From an uncultured Vampirovibrio sp. (GTDB lineage: Bacteria > Cyanobacteriota > Vampirovibrionia > Gastranaerophilales > Gastranaerophilaceae), in assembly GCA_910577515.1 (NCBI GenBank), contig CAJTLW010000001.1:186001-250000 (forward strand): a DNA stretch of 64,000 nt, in the 5' to 3' direction. The position numbers and the translations under genes were made by a program. Under the pieces are notes generated by a model. The model did not search any database. It was not told the origin of the DNA and saw nothing but the letters and a program-made list of their open reading frames with translations. This document shows positions 36,301 to 44,847 of this stretch, one piece after another (position 1 is the first letter of the stretch; each line of letters starts with the position of its first letter).

Positions 36301-36765
36301 CTAAAATTTAGGGGTTTGAACACTTGATATACTTAAAACCTGATGTCCTAAACGAAGAGCAAAAAACCCTTTAAAAAGATATTCGCTGCGTACAATATAC
36401 CCTTCATTTTGAGAACAGATTATATTTACATGCAAAAGATTTTTATTAGAATCTAAAATAAGCAAATCAGGACTTTGGCTTAAAACTGAAAGCTTTATAT
36501 TTTTATCAAGATATTTTTGCGTTCTTTCTTCAATAAGATTTAAGATATCATCATCCGGATTAGAACATAGTTTTTCCGCATCATGATAAGTTGCAATATT
36601 GGCACTGATATCATCCGCAAAGGTTTGATTGGAGTGGATTGCTTTAAAATAAAGGGCAAATTCTATTATAAAGATAAAGATTAAAAATGAGATTAAAAAA
36701 GCTGCAGGTCCTTCAATCATAGCCTGCGCTTTAAGTTTTAGAGGTTTTTTAATCAAAAGTTTCAT
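36301..36765 (-). CDS. TadE-like pseudopilin
   Basis: 154 residues. A short basic N-terminus, then AMIEGPAAFLISFLIFIFII with the conserved glutamate near the start of a hydrophobic helix, as in TadE-family minor pilins of tight-adherence systems. The remainder is an extracytoplasmic domain. No other tad genes are nearby. Its ATG overlaps the stop of the upstream gene (ATGA). Confidence 0.7.
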   Translation of the reverse strand: MKLLIKKPLKLKAQAMIEGPAAFLISFLIFIFIIEFALYFKAIHSNQTFADDISANIATYHDAEKLCSNPDDDILNLIEERTQKYLDKNIKLSVLSQSPDLLILDSNKNLLHVNIICSQNEGYIVRSEYLFKGFFALRLGHQVLSISSVQTPKF

Positions 36766-37217
36766 ATATTTATAAATTTTTTAAGCCTTGCAATAATATT
36801 TTCTTTATTCATTTCGGGATAAATTAAAGTTTCCCCATAGAAATCATTGTACTCCTTTATAATGTTAACAGGAATATCTTCTCCGTTTTGCAGCAATTGC
36901 GCCATATTCAGGATAAATTCGTCCTGTTCTTCCCTGTAAATTTCATCCTTTTTTCTTATATCTTCATCTGCTTCAAGGTGCATTAAAATATGAAAACAAG
37001 TATTGACACTTTCATCATGCGAATTTTTAGGAAAATTTGAAAGCGCATTCAAAACTGTTTTTTGCCCCGATAATACCAAAAAAAGAGTATTTGAAACTTC
37101 TTTTCTAAGCTTTATTTTTTCTTCTGGTGAAATTTTTGTAGCAGGCTTTTTTGGTTTTACATATAAAAACCTGTTTAGCTTTTTTACAATATCTGAAACA
37201 ATATCTTTAAGATTCAA
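36762..37217 (-). CDS. Unknown 151-residue protein
   Basis: Not recognised. Charged helical protein with basic residues in the first 60 positions and an acidic second half; no signal peptide or clear membrane helix. It lies between a BlaI-like regulator (3 nt gap) and the TadE-like gene (4-nt overlap), so the three form one operon. Confidence 0.65.
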   Translation of the reverse strand: MNLKDIVSDIVKKLNRFLYVKPKKPATKISPEEKIKLRKEVSNTLFLVLSGQKTVLNALSNFPKNSHDESVNTCFHILMHLEADEDIRKKDEIYREEQDEFILNMAQLLQNGEDIPVNIIKEYNDFYGETLIYPEMNKENIIARLKKFINI

Positions 37218-37220
37218 TTT

Positions 37221-37577
37221 TTAAACCTTGATTGAAGAGGTTGAATTTGCAATAGTGCTTGCAATTGAAGCTAATTTTGAAATGTCACCCCCGCAATATT
37301 GGGTAGCAATTTTTTGAAGAGAGGTTGTAATTATATCATTGCTTGAGTATGCGGTTCTATAATAGAATTTTTTACCTTGTTTAATTCTAAGTAATACTTC
37401 TTTTTCATAAAGCCTATCCATTACGGTTTTAATTGTAGTATAGGCTCTTTTGGTTGAATTGGTACTATTAATGTGTTCGAAAACATCTTTAACCGAATTT
37501 TTATATATACCGCATTTTTCAAGCTCCCAAAGAGAGTTTAAAATTACACTTTCCAATGACCCATGTTTGAAATTCAT
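37221..37577 (-). CDS. BlaI/MecI-family transcriptional regulator
   Basis: 118 residues from the ATG at 37577 (MNFKHGSLESVILNSLWELE), with AAGGGA upstream; the frame continues to a TTG at 37601. Winged helix with YTTIKTVMDRLYEKEVL, the recognition segment of the BlaI/CopY/MecI group. Such repressors act as dimers on palindromes and are removed by proteolysis or metal. A perfect ACAAA-A-TTTGT palindrome sits in its leader. No BlaR-type sensor protease is seen. Confidence 0.85.
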   Translation of the reverse strand: MNFKHGSLESVILNSLWELEKCGIYKNSVKDVFEHINSTNSTKRAYTTIKTVMDRLYEKEVLLRIKQGKKFYYRTAYSSNDIITTSLQKIATQYCGGDISKLASIASTIANSTSSIKV

Positions 37578-37597
37578 TATCAAAATCCCTTTAAAAT

Positions 37598-37633
37598 ACA
37601 AAATTTGTGCATGATTTTATTACTACTATTATA
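37598..37633 (-). promoter_or_regulatory. Promoter and likely operator of the BlaI-like operon
   Basis: TATAAT on the minus strand (37633-37628), expected start near 37621, then an 11-nt perfect palindrome ACAAA-A-TTTGT at 37598-37608. The palindrome resembles the TACA...TGTA core bound by BlaI-type repressors, so autoregulation is likely. Confidence 0.5.
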
Positions 37634-37721
37634 ACACTTATGAAAAAAATTAAAAGCAAAATTTTGCAGGCGTAAAAGGAAAATCTTAACAAAAATTAAT
37701 CAATACAAACAAGGCGGCTTC

Positions 37722-38276
37722 CTATGCTTCAAAATACATTATGGTTGAATTGTCTTTACTTTCTTTAAAGCCATTTGCATGATAAAAAGGCTTTAAACGC
37801 TTAACAGCACACAATTGCAAAATCTTGTCTTTATACAAATTCTTTAATGAACTAAGCATAGATGAACCTATATGGTTATATTCAAGATAGCTGTCTGGAT
37901 TTACCTGCAAATAACTAATCCGCACTTTATCTTCCGGCAAAAGTTCGCACAACGCGAGAATTTCTTCGGGGTTTGCAATTGTAAAATACTTTCTTTGGGA
38001 TGTAATGGCATAGAATTTTTTTTCAGGCTGTTTAATGTTTCTTTCGTTATTTGAGAGCAAACTTTGCATAGAATTGCTGATGGCTTTTGAATATTCGGGG
38101 CTGCCCCATATTTTTGAAGCCGTGCTTACGGTATCTGTGTCATAGGGGTTTAACGGATCAAGTTCAATAAAAGAAACATTGCAAGGTTCTTCTTTGCCGC
38201 TTAGACGGTCAGCTTTTAGCACCGAAGCAGAAGCTATATATTTTGCGGTGAATGGAATATTATTATACGAAATCAT
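37722..38276 (-). CDS. GNAT-type acetyltransferase with N-terminal IPFTAK tag
   Basis: 184 residues. The C-terminal half has the GNAT layout: YLQVNPDSYLE...HIGSSMLSSLKNL (acetyl-CoA loop region) and LCAVKRLKPFYHANGFKE, the FYxxxGF ending of motif B. Motif A is degenerate, so activity is uncertain. Residues 7-12 read IPFTAK, the short N-terminal tag shared with the proteins at 5221 and 11701. AAGG ribosome site. Confidence 0.7.
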   Translation of the reverse strand: MISYNNIPFTAKYIASASVLKADRLSGKEEPCNVSFIELDPLNPYDTDTVSTASKIWGSPEYSKAISNSMQSLLSNNERNIKQPEKKFYAITSQRKYFTIANPEEILALCELLPEDKVRISYLQVNPDSYLEYNHIGSSMLSSLKNLYKDKILQLCAVKRLKPFYHANGFKESKDNSTIMYFEA

Positions 38277-38339
38277 TATTTTGCCTTATTTTTAGAGGTA
38301 AAATAACAAAACCTGAAAATAAAATTTTTTGCAAAGACG

Positions 38340-40073
38340 TTATTTTAGCATATTTTTGCTTCTTAACTTTTTATGATAGGTAACAGCAAAGCGGTGAGCT
38401 TCATCACGGACGCGCTGAAAAAGATGAAGCGCAGGCGATTTTATCGGGAAAATAACAGGTTTTGAGATGTTTGGTTTAAAAACTTCCTCTTCTCTTTTTG
38501 CAAGAGAAACAAGGTCTATATTTAAGTTAAACCCTTTCATAATCTCATAAACGCTAGACAGTTGGCCTTTTCCACCATCAATTATTATTAAATCAGGCGC
38601 TTTTTCGTTACCCGCAGTTATTCTTTTAAAGCGGCGGGATAAAACCTCCCGCATACTTTTAAAATCATCCACTTCACCCTTTTTAATTGTGCGAAGTTTA
38701 TAACGGCGATAGTTTGATTTTTTTGGCATACCGTTTTCAAAGAAAACACGGCTTGCGACGGTATTTGTACCTTGAATATGGGATATATCATAGCATTCAA
38801 TAGTGTGCGGAAAATTTTTAAGCCCGAGTTTTTCCTGGATATAGGCACCTACCTCATTGTAATCGTTTTGAAGTTCTGCATATTCTTTTAATTTTAACTG
38901 TTCAATATTAAACTCGGCATTTTTTTGCGCAAGCGCCAAAATTTCTTCTTCCTTTTTATTTTTCGGCACATTCAGGCTTACTTTTTTGCCCAAACGTCCT
39001 GATAACCAAGCTTCGTAAATATTTTTATCATCCGGAAGAGCATTTAGAATTATGGATTTTGGAATATCATTATCGTTTAAAATTGAATAATATTCACGCA
39101 TCACGGCTTTTGAAATTTCTGAAAAATCTTTATTTTCAGAAGAGTTGTTAAGCTCTGCTGCATCATCTAAATCAGCCTCATTTAGGGTTTTAGGCTCGCT
39201 TGAATATTGTGAAAAATCAAAATCTTTTTTATTTATAAGACGCCCTTCTCTTATTTCTAAAATAGAAACAGAATAAAGATTATTTTCTTTTACAATACCG
39301 ATAAAATCTTGATTTACCTTAGTATTTTCGGAAACTATCTTTTGTTTTTCCATTGTTTTTTTAACATCAAGATAAGAGTTTCTATACCTTGCAGCTTTTT
39401 CAAATTCAAGATTTTTAGAATATTTTTTCATTTCAGCTTCAAGCGCATTCAAAAGCTCTGTTTGTCTGCCTGATAGAAACATTTCAGCGTCTTTTAATAT
39501 TTTTTTATACTCTTCGCTTGAAATCATTTTCTGGCAAGGGGCGGTACATTGGCCGATATCATAATATAAACAGGGGCGGGAATTGAATTTTGGCGTTTTG
39601 CATTTTTTCAAAGGAAAAATTTTTCCCAAAAGTTCAAGCGTTGCCCACATAGCCCTAGAATCCGTATAAGGACCAAAATATTTACCCTTTTGCGGGTTTT
39701 TATTCGCTTTTCTTACAACAGTAATTCTTGGGTATTCTTCATCCGTCACAAGAAAATAGGGAAATTTTTTATCATCTTTGAGCAAAATATTATAGCGGGG
39801 CTTGTATTTTTTAATAAGTTCAGCCTCTAAAATAAGTGCCTCAACCTCGCTATCTACCACAATACATTCAATTTTGGCAATTTTTGGCACCATAACATTC
39901 ACCTTAATTGAATCGTTGGATGTAAAGTAGCTCTTTACACGGTTGAACAGGTTTTTTGCCTTGCCAACATAAATCACCTCGCCTTTAGCATCATAATATT
40001 GATAACACCCCGGCAATTTAGGCATTAATTTTACCTGTTCAAGCACAAATTTTGAAACATCTTCTTTTGGCAT
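38340..40073 (-). CDS. uvrC: Excinuclease ABC subunit C lacking the HhH domain
   Basis: Dual-incision nuclease of nucleotide excision repair. 577 residues: GIY-YIG domain (LPGCYQYYDAKGEVIYVGKA), Cys-rich segment, UVR helix pair (LEFEKAARYRNSYLD), and the RNase-H-like domain ending in RVRDEAHRFAVTYHKK. The usual C-terminal helix-hairpin-helix with a PGIG motif is absent: the protein stops after RSKNMLK, and I found no PGIG coding just beyond the stop. Cotranscribed with DUF192, 2 nt upstream. Confidence 0.96.
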   Translation of the reverse strand: MPKEDVSKFVLEQVKLMPKLPGCYQYYDAKGEVIYVGKAKNLFNRVKSYFTSNDSIKVNVMVPKIAKIECIVVDSEVEALILEAELIKKYKPRYNILLKDDKKFPYFLVTDEEYPRITVVRKANKNPQKGKYFGPYTDSRAMWATLELLGKIFPLKKCKTPKFNSRPCLYYDIGQCTAPCQKMISSEEYKKILKDAEMFLSGRQTELLNALEAEMKKYSKNLEFEKAARYRNSYLDVKKTMEKQKIVSENTKVNQDFIGIVKENNLYSVSILEIREGRLINKKDFDFSQYSSEPKTLNEADLDDAAELNNSSENKDFSEISKAVMREYYSILNDNDIPKSIILNALPDDKNIYEAWLSGRLGKKVSLNVPKNKKEEEILALAQKNAEFNIEQLKLKEYAELQNDYNEVGAYIQEKLGLKNFPHTIECYDISHIQGTNTVASRVFFENGMPKKSNYRRYKLRTIKKGEVDDFKSMREVLSRRFKRITAGNEKAPDLIIIDGGKGQLSSVYEIMKGFNLNIDLVSLAKREEEVFKPNISKPVIFPIKSPALHLFQRVRDEAHRFAVTYHKKLRSKNMLK

Positions 40074-40075
40074 TT

Positions 40076-40414
40076 TTAAATTTCAACCACCTCTATAACA
40101 TCTTTTTCAGAAATTTTTACAGGTTCATTTAAATATTCTATCGTATATTTTGCTCCAAAAACAGGCGGAAGAATTTTATTTTTTGAAATTTTTGTAAAAT
40201 GACTCAAGATTTTTCCATCTTTGCCGATAAATAAAGCATTGAAGATGACAATACAAAAGAAAGAATGAATTGAAGCGCAATCCCTAAATACAAGGGCATC
40301 ACAGGCTAATTCTTTTTTAAACATAAGTCCGCTTAAGCGCTCGAAAAAAGAGTTCATTATCCTTGCTTTTGGAAACAAAACCTCACCATTTAACAAAACT
40401 TTACAAAATCTCAT
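40076..40414 (-). CDS. DUF192 family protein
   Basis: 112 residues. Family features: SFFERLSGLMFKKEL, DCASIHSFFCIVIFNALFIG, DGKILSHF and a closing acidic strand. A small single-domain beta protein of unknown function, often secreted in other species but without a signal peptide here. The start lies 7 nt after a TAAAAT box (minus strand, 40427-40422), so it may be leaderless. Confidence 0.85.
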   Translation of the reverse strand: MRFCKVLLNGEVLFPKARIMNSFFERLSGLMFKKELACDALVFRDCASIHSFFCIVIFNALFIGKDGKILSHFTKISKNKILPPVFGAKYTIEYLNEPVKISEKDVIEVVEI

Positions 40415-40421
40415 ACATATT

Positions 40422-40427
40422 ATTTTA
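40422..40427 (-). promoter_or_regulatory. -10 of the DUF192-uvrC pair
   Basis: TAAAAT on the minus strand ending 7 nt before the ATG at 40414; -35 weak. Confidence 0.35.
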
Positions 40428-40477
40428 ATACAAAATCCTTTAATTTTGCAGTTTAGAAAAATAAATGGGGTATAAAA

Positions 40478-40780
40478 ATGGCAGAAAACACAGTTTTAGA
40501 ATTCAGAATTGATGAAGCAAGCGTTCAAAGCGCCTGGCTGCAAACACTTTACGATTTAGCAGATGAACTGAATTGCAAATGCCAAACATTTTTTGAGGAA
40601 AAATATAGTGCTGCCCGAAAATGTTTTGCACAAACAAGGATTGTAAAAATTATGGGCGCAAACACAATGCTTGGGTGGTTAAAACTCCGTATGGAGCGGT
40701 ATGACCATTTTGTTAATTCGTTAAATGAATATGCGGAATTTTATTCATCCACCATTGATAGCACCGATGATACTGAATAA
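40478..40780 (+). CDS. Unknown 100-residue protein
   Basis: Not recognised. Soluble, helical, with three cysteines in the first half and an acidic C-terminus (STIDSTDDTE). A GGGG-containing ribosome site before the ATG and a terminator hairpin directly after the stop support a real monocistronic gene. Confidence 0.6.
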   Translation: MAENTVLEFRIDEASVQSAWLQTLYDLADELNCKCQTFFEEKYSAARKCFAQTRIVKIMGANTMLGWLKLRMERYDHFVNSLNEYAEFYSSTIDSTDDTE

Positions 40781-40786
40781 AATATA

Positions 40787-40819
40787 AAAATGGCGCCAAT
40801 ATTATTTTGGTGCCATTTT
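40787..40819 (+). terminator. Hairpin between the 100-residue gene and rplY
   Basis: AAAATGGCGCCAA (40787-40799) and TTGGTGCCATTTT (40807-40819): 13 pairs with one G-U wobble on the plus strand. It separates two convergent genes and may serve both. Confidence 0.7.
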
Positions 40820-40837
40820 AAAATAATATTCCAAATC

Positions 40838-41122
40838 TTAAACTGTTTTAAATTCAACATTTAAGATTGTATTGTTTGAATATTGAATTTGTGCTTCCTG
40901 AACAGTTGTTTTAAATGTTTCTTTACCAACAGAAATTTCAAAAACAGCCTTTGGAGCATTTTTATATGCCATATTAAATTCATGAGCATTAACCTGAATG
41001 CTTTTTGATTCCATACCTTTGCCATAAACAGTTGCAGGAAGAAGACCTGCTGCTCTTAACTGGCGGGGATTTTTATCAGCTTCGCGCACATCTGCGTTGA
41101 TTTTTACAATAGTTTGTTCCAT
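40838..41122 (-). CDS. rplY: 50S ribosomal protein L25 (short form)
   Basis: 94 residues: DKNPRQLRAAGLLPATVYGKG is the L25 signature, with QEAQIQY near the end. Only the 5S-rRNA-binding domain is present; the C-terminal CTC domain of longer forms is missing. TTAGGAGA ribosome site 8 nt before the ATG. Divergent from folP. Confidence 0.93.
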   Translation of the reverse strand: MEQTIVKINADVREADKNPRQLRAAGLLPATVYGKGMESKSIQVNAHEFNMAYKNAPKAVFEISVGKETFKTTVQEAQIQYSNNTILNVEFKTV

Positions 41123-41147
41123 TTTTATGTCTCCTAAATAGTAATTA

Positions 41148-41176
41148 TTGAATTATTTCTATTATATTTGTAAAAT
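41148..41176 (+). promoter_or_regulatory. Promoter of folP (leaderless)
   Basis: TTGAAT (41148-41153), 17 nt, TAAAAT (41171-41176). The -10 ends 6 nt before the ATG at 41183, so the RNA should begin at the start codon. Confidence 0.65.
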
Positions 41177-41182
41177 AGGAAA

Positions 41183-42376
41183 ATGCAATTTAAAGTAAGA
41201 AGAATTTTAGAAAAGAAAATTGAAAACGAAATTCAAAAAATAGGTTTTAGCCCATCATATCTGGATTTTGGAGTTTTAAAACACAAATTTTTAAATATTA
41301 AAATTTTTAACCTTAAACCAGAAGCTGCAACTATTATCAAAGAAACTGCATTAGCCTCAAATTGTGATGCAGCTATTCATAGAGGAGTTTTAGACCATTC
41401 AATTGAAGCATCAGACCTTATTTTATCAGGCAGTGCTGCACAGCTTGAAAATGTTGCTGAAAAATTGAAAAAACAACAGTTTTCAATGCCAAAAATTTCG
41501 GATGAAATTTTAAGAGAGCTGGAAATTTTTAAGCATGGCGGGGATCTTAAAGATACAAAACCGGATATGCCAAAAATAATGGGGGTTTTGAATATAACAC
41601 AAGACTCATTTTCAGATGGCGGTATGTTTTTAGACCCAAAAAAAGCAATCGAACATGCAGCAGAAATAATTGAAGATGGCGCAGAAATTATCGATATAGG
41701 CGCTGAAAGTACGCGCCCCGGGGCTGAAAACATTGAGGCAAGTGTTGAAATAGAACGCATTAGCCCTGTAATAAAAGAAATAAGGGCAAATTCGGCTTTT
41801 GATAATATAAAAATAAGCATAGATACAAGAAACGCAGACACTGCAAAAGTTATGGCCGATTTAGGTGCTGATATTATAAATGATGTTTCAGGACTTACAC
41901 ATGATTTAAATATGAAAAATACAATTAGAGAAACGGGCTTAAACGCGGTTATTATGCACTCCAGAGGCAACCCAAAAAATATGGATGAACTTGCGCTATA
42001 CAAAAATTTAGTTGATGAAGTTTATTTTGAATTACAGGATAGAGTGCAAAGTGCCATAGATAGCGACATCAACCCTGATAAGATTATAATAGACCCCGGA
42101 TTTGGTTTTGCAAAAAATAATGAGCAAAATTTTGAAATTTTAAGACACATAGAAGAGTTCAGAAGCCTTGGTTTTCCTATATTAGCAGGATTATCAAGAA
42201 AACGTTTTATCAAAAGCGTTTTGAATGACGGTTTGAAAGCCTCTGATAATAATACTTTAGACGATTTAACAGCACATTTAAGCTTTTATTTTGCACTTAA
42301 TGGAATAAAAATAATAAGGGTGCATAATGTATTAAAAACCAGGCAGGCGCTGGATTTAGCGAGACATTTTATTTAA
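41183..42376 (+). CDS. folP: Dihydropteroate synthase with N-terminal extension
   Basis: Condenses pABA with dihydropterin pyrophosphate in folate synthesis; target of sulfonamides. 397 residues, longer than the usual 270-280: the first ~125 form an extra domain without recognised motifs. DHPS motifs follow: MGVLNITQDSFSDGG, IDIGAESTRPGA, NDVSGLTHD and LSRKRFI. Overlaps the convergent CxxC-cluster gene by 21 nt. Confidence 0.95.
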   Translation: MQFKVRRILEKKIENEIQKIGFSPSYLDFGVLKHKFLNIKIFNLKPEAATIIKETALASNCDAAIHRGVLDHSIEASDLILSGSAAQLENVAEKLKKQQFSMPKISDEILRELEIFKHGGDLKDTKPDMPKIMGVLNITQDSFSDGGMFLDPKKAIEHAAEIIEDGAEIIDIGAESTRPGAENIEASVEIERISPVIKEIRANSAFDNIKISIDTRNADTAKVMADLGADIINDVSGLTHDLNMKNTIRETGLNAVIMHSRGNPKNMDELALYKNLVDEVYFELQDRVQSAIDSDINPDKIIIDPGFGFAKNNEQNFEILRHIEEFRSLGFPILAGLSRKRFIKSVLNDGLKASDNNTLDDLTAHLSFYFALNGIKIIRVHNVLKTRQALDLARHFI

Positions 42377-42787
42377 AATTTCTGAAAACTTTTCAATAGG
42401 TTCAAACCTGTAACCACACCCTTTTGCAAGTGTTCCGCCCATTTTTAAAATTTCTTCCATAGGATAATCTCTGCAGATTTTTGCACGTTTATTGTGGATT
42501 TTACAGGTGTGCGTAGCTTCATCAAGATTTTTACAAGCAAAAAGCAGGCCCGTAGAGTCTTTTCCAATTATTTCAAGGTCAAAATAAAATGGGTGTAAAG
42601 GTTTCAGCCTATTAAACAGTTTAGGGTCAGAAATAAAGCTGCTGCCGTGTTTAACATAGATGTTTTTGCAGCATTTGCCGCATTTGGCACAGCTTCCAAC
42701 CCTGTAATATTTTCTTTTTAAGATATTTGTATAAAAAAATTTTTTAATTTCTGATTTAATTTTTTTAAAGTCTGTATATGTAAACAT
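42356..42787 (-). CDS. YkgJ-family cysteine-cluster protein
   Basis: 143 residues. CAKCGKCCKNIYV and later CKNLDEATHTCKIHNKRAKICRDYP give the CxxCxxCC...C...C...C pattern of UPF0153 (YkgJ), thought to bind zinc or an iron-sulfur cluster. Starts just after the 137-residue gene, probably cotranscribed. Function unknown. Confidence 0.85.
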   Translation of the reverse strand: MFTYTDFKKIKSEIKKFFYTNILKRKYYRVGSCAKCGKCCKNIYVKHGSSFISDPKLFNRLKPLHPFYFDLEIIGKDSTGLLFACKNLDEATHTCKIHNKRAKICRDYPMEEILKMGGTLAKGCGYRFEPIEKFSEILNKMSR

Positions 42788-42790
42788 TTA

Positions 42791-43204
42791 TTAAGCCTGT
42801 AGGTCATCAGAAATATCAAAATCGGACGGGTCAAAGGAGGCTAAAATATCAGTAAAATCAGTGCTTTCAAGGTCTTTCAAAAATCCTTCATTCTGGATCA
42901 AATTCAAAACCGCCTGCTCATTATCAATAGATACAGTATTTTCAAGCTCTACAGCTCTTTTGATATCTTCTTCTGTTATAGTTTCAATATCATTAAGCGC
43001 AAGAGCCGAAAATTTTCGTATGTCTTCAAGCCTTTCATATCGCTGAATTGCGTCTTCCAAGATTGAAATTTGCTCTTCTGAAATTGCAATATCAGAATCA
43101 AGGCCGTAAGGGCTTGTAACCCCCAAAACATCTTTTAAAAGAGGGTCTTGCATCTGTTTTGAGGCAAAAGTATTAAGAGTATCGTTTACTACATGATTTT
43201 GCAT
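42791..43204 (-). CDS. Unknown 137-residue acidic protein
   Basis: Not recognised. Acidic, helical, with an opening MQNHVVNDTLNTFASKQ and an Asp-rich C-terminus (FDPSDFDISDD). No signal or membrane segment. Its start lies 6 nt after a TGCTAGAAT extended -10, so it may be leaderless. Divergent from gpmI. Confidence 0.6.
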   Translation of the reverse strand: MQNHVVNDTLNTFASKQMQDPLLKDVLGVTSPYGLDSDIAISEEQISILEDAIQRYERLEDIRKFSALALNDIETITEEDIKRAVELENTVSIDNEQAVLNLIQNEGFLKDLESTDFTDILASFDPSDFDISDDLQA

Positions 43205-43210
43205 AGTAAT

Positions 43211-43216
43211 ATTCTA
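43211..43216 (-). promoter_or_regulatory. Extended -10 of the 137-residue gene (leaderless)
   Basis: TGCTAGAAT on the minus strand: TAGAAT with TGn extension, ending 6 nt before the ATG at 43204. Confidence 0.45.
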
Positions 43217-43273
43217 GCATTTTTATGGTATATTGGCTATAAAATAAACATTTTTTTCAAAGGAAGGGATAAA

Positions 43274-44794
43274 ATGAATCAAAACAGAGTTCTATTGTGT
43301 ATTTTAGATGGTTGGGGCGTTTCTGAAAAATCTGAATTTAACGCCGTGAAAACCGCATGCACACCGAATTATGATAGTTTTTTAAAAAACATGTCAAATA
43401 CAACAATCCATGCTGATGGGCTGAATGTAGGGCTGCCAGAGGGTCAGATGGGAAATTCTGAAGTGGGTCACTTGAACATAGGTGCTGGAAGAGTTGTATA
43501 TCAAGAGCTTACAAGGATTAATAAATCAATTGATGAGGGAGAATTCTTTAAAAATGAGGAATTCAAACGTGCGATAGAGCATATAAAGGCAACAGGCGGG
43601 GCTTTACACATTATGGGACTCACATCTTCAGGTGGTGTTCATAGTTCAATGAAGCATTTAGAAGCCCTAATTAAGCTTGCAGCCGATAATGGCATACATA
43701 AAGTATATGTTCATACCTTCTTAGACGGGCGCGATACACCTCCAAGGAGCGCTAAAACCTATGTTGCAGAAGTAGAAAAAACGTTAAAAGGGTATAATCT
43801 GCCTCCTGTTGCAAGTGTAATTGGCAGATATTACGCTATGGACAGGGATACAAGGTGGGAGAGAGTGCAGGAAGCCTATAATTGCTTGGTTTTAGGGGAA
43901 GGCAATAAGGCTGAAAGCGCCTTGGATGCTATTGAAAATTCGTATAAAAAGGATGTAAGCGACGAATTTGTTGAGCCTACAGTGATTGGCGGAGAAAGAA
44001 TTAAAGACGGTGATTCTATAATATTCTTCAATTACAGGCCTGACAGGGCAAGAGAGATTACAAGAGCGTTAACATTCAGTGATTTCAACGGTTTTGAGCG
44101 CAAGCATGTTTTAAAAAATATTTTCTACGTTTGCATGACACAATACGATGAAAATTTTGATTTAGCTGTTGCATTTAAACCGCAAAAGCTCGAAAACATT
44201 CTAGGGCAAGTGTTTGACGACAATAACGTAAAACAATTCAGAACAGCGGAGACCGAAAAGTACGCCCACATTACATTTTTCTTTAACGGCGGCGTAGAAG
44301 AACCCGGAAAGCTTGAAACCCGCAAGCTTGTAGCGTCTCCAAAAGTCGCAACTTATGATATGAAGCCGGAGATGAGCGCTTATGAGGTCTGCGATAATGT
44401 ATTATCAGCACTTGATAATGATGAGTATGGTTTTATTCTTGTAAACTTCGCAAACCCTGATATGGTGGGGCATACAGGAGTTATGGATGCTGCAGTTAAG
44501 GCATGTGAAGCCGTTGATGAATGTGTAGGTAAAATTGCCCAAAAGGCTCTCAACAAGGGCGTTAAGATGATAATTACAGCAGACCATGGAAACGCAGAGT
44601 GGATGTACAACGAGGAAACAAAAGCACCCCAAACCGCTCATACAACAAATATCGTGCCTTTTATCATTGTTGACAATAAAAAATACAATTTGCGCAAAAC
44701 AGGCGCCCTGTGCGATATTGCGCCTACGGTTCTTGATTTAATGGAAATCAAACAACCTGCCGAAATGACAGGAAAATCAATGATAGAGCATTAA
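43274..44794 (+). CDS. gpmI: 2,3-bisphosphoglycerate-independent phosphoglycerate mutase
   Basis: Glycolytic Mn-dependent mutase of the alkaline-phosphatase superfamily. 506 residues from the ATG at 43274 (MNQNRVLLCILDGWGVSE), set by AAGGAAGGGA; the frame extends to 43193 but with an unlikely hydrophobic leader. Catalytic serine in MGNSEVGHLNIGAGR, GRYYAMDRDTRWER, FFNYRPDRAREI and DHGNAEWM are all present. Confidence 0.97.
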   Translation: MNQNRVLLCILDGWGVSEKSEFNAVKTACTPNYDSFLKNMSNTTIHADGLNVGLPEGQMGNSEVGHLNIGAGRVVYQELTRINKSIDEGEFFKNEEFKRAIEHIKATGGALHIMGLTSSGGVHSSMKHLEALIKLAADNGIHKVYVHTFLDGRDTPPRSAKTYVAEVEKTLKGYNLPPVASVIGRYYAMDRDTRWERVQEAYNCLVLGEGNKAESALDAIENSYKKDVSDEFVEPTVIGGERIKDGDSIIFFNYRPDRAREITRALTFSDFNGFERKHVLKNIFYVCMTQYDENFDLAVAFKPQKLENILGQVFDDNNVKQFRTAETEKYAHITFFFNGGVEEPGKLETRKLVASPKVATYDMKPEMSAYEVCDNVLSALDNDEYGFILVNFANPDMVGHTGVMDAAVKACEAVDECVGKIAQKALNKGVKMIITADHGNAEWMYNEETKAPQTAHTTNIVPFIIVDNKKYNLRKTGALCDIAPTVLDLMEIKQPAEMTGKSMIEH

Positions 44795-44812
44795 AAACAT
44801 ATTTAATATCTC

Positions 44813-44847
44813 AAAATGCCTGTAAATTAAGAGTTTGCAGGCATTTT
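44813..44847 (+). terminator. Bidirectional terminator between gpmI and lgt
   Basis: AAAATGCCTGTAAA and TTTGCAGGCATTTT, 14 pairs with one wobble, T-rich on both sides. It spans the lgt stop codon, so part of the hairpin is coding. Confidence 0.8.
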
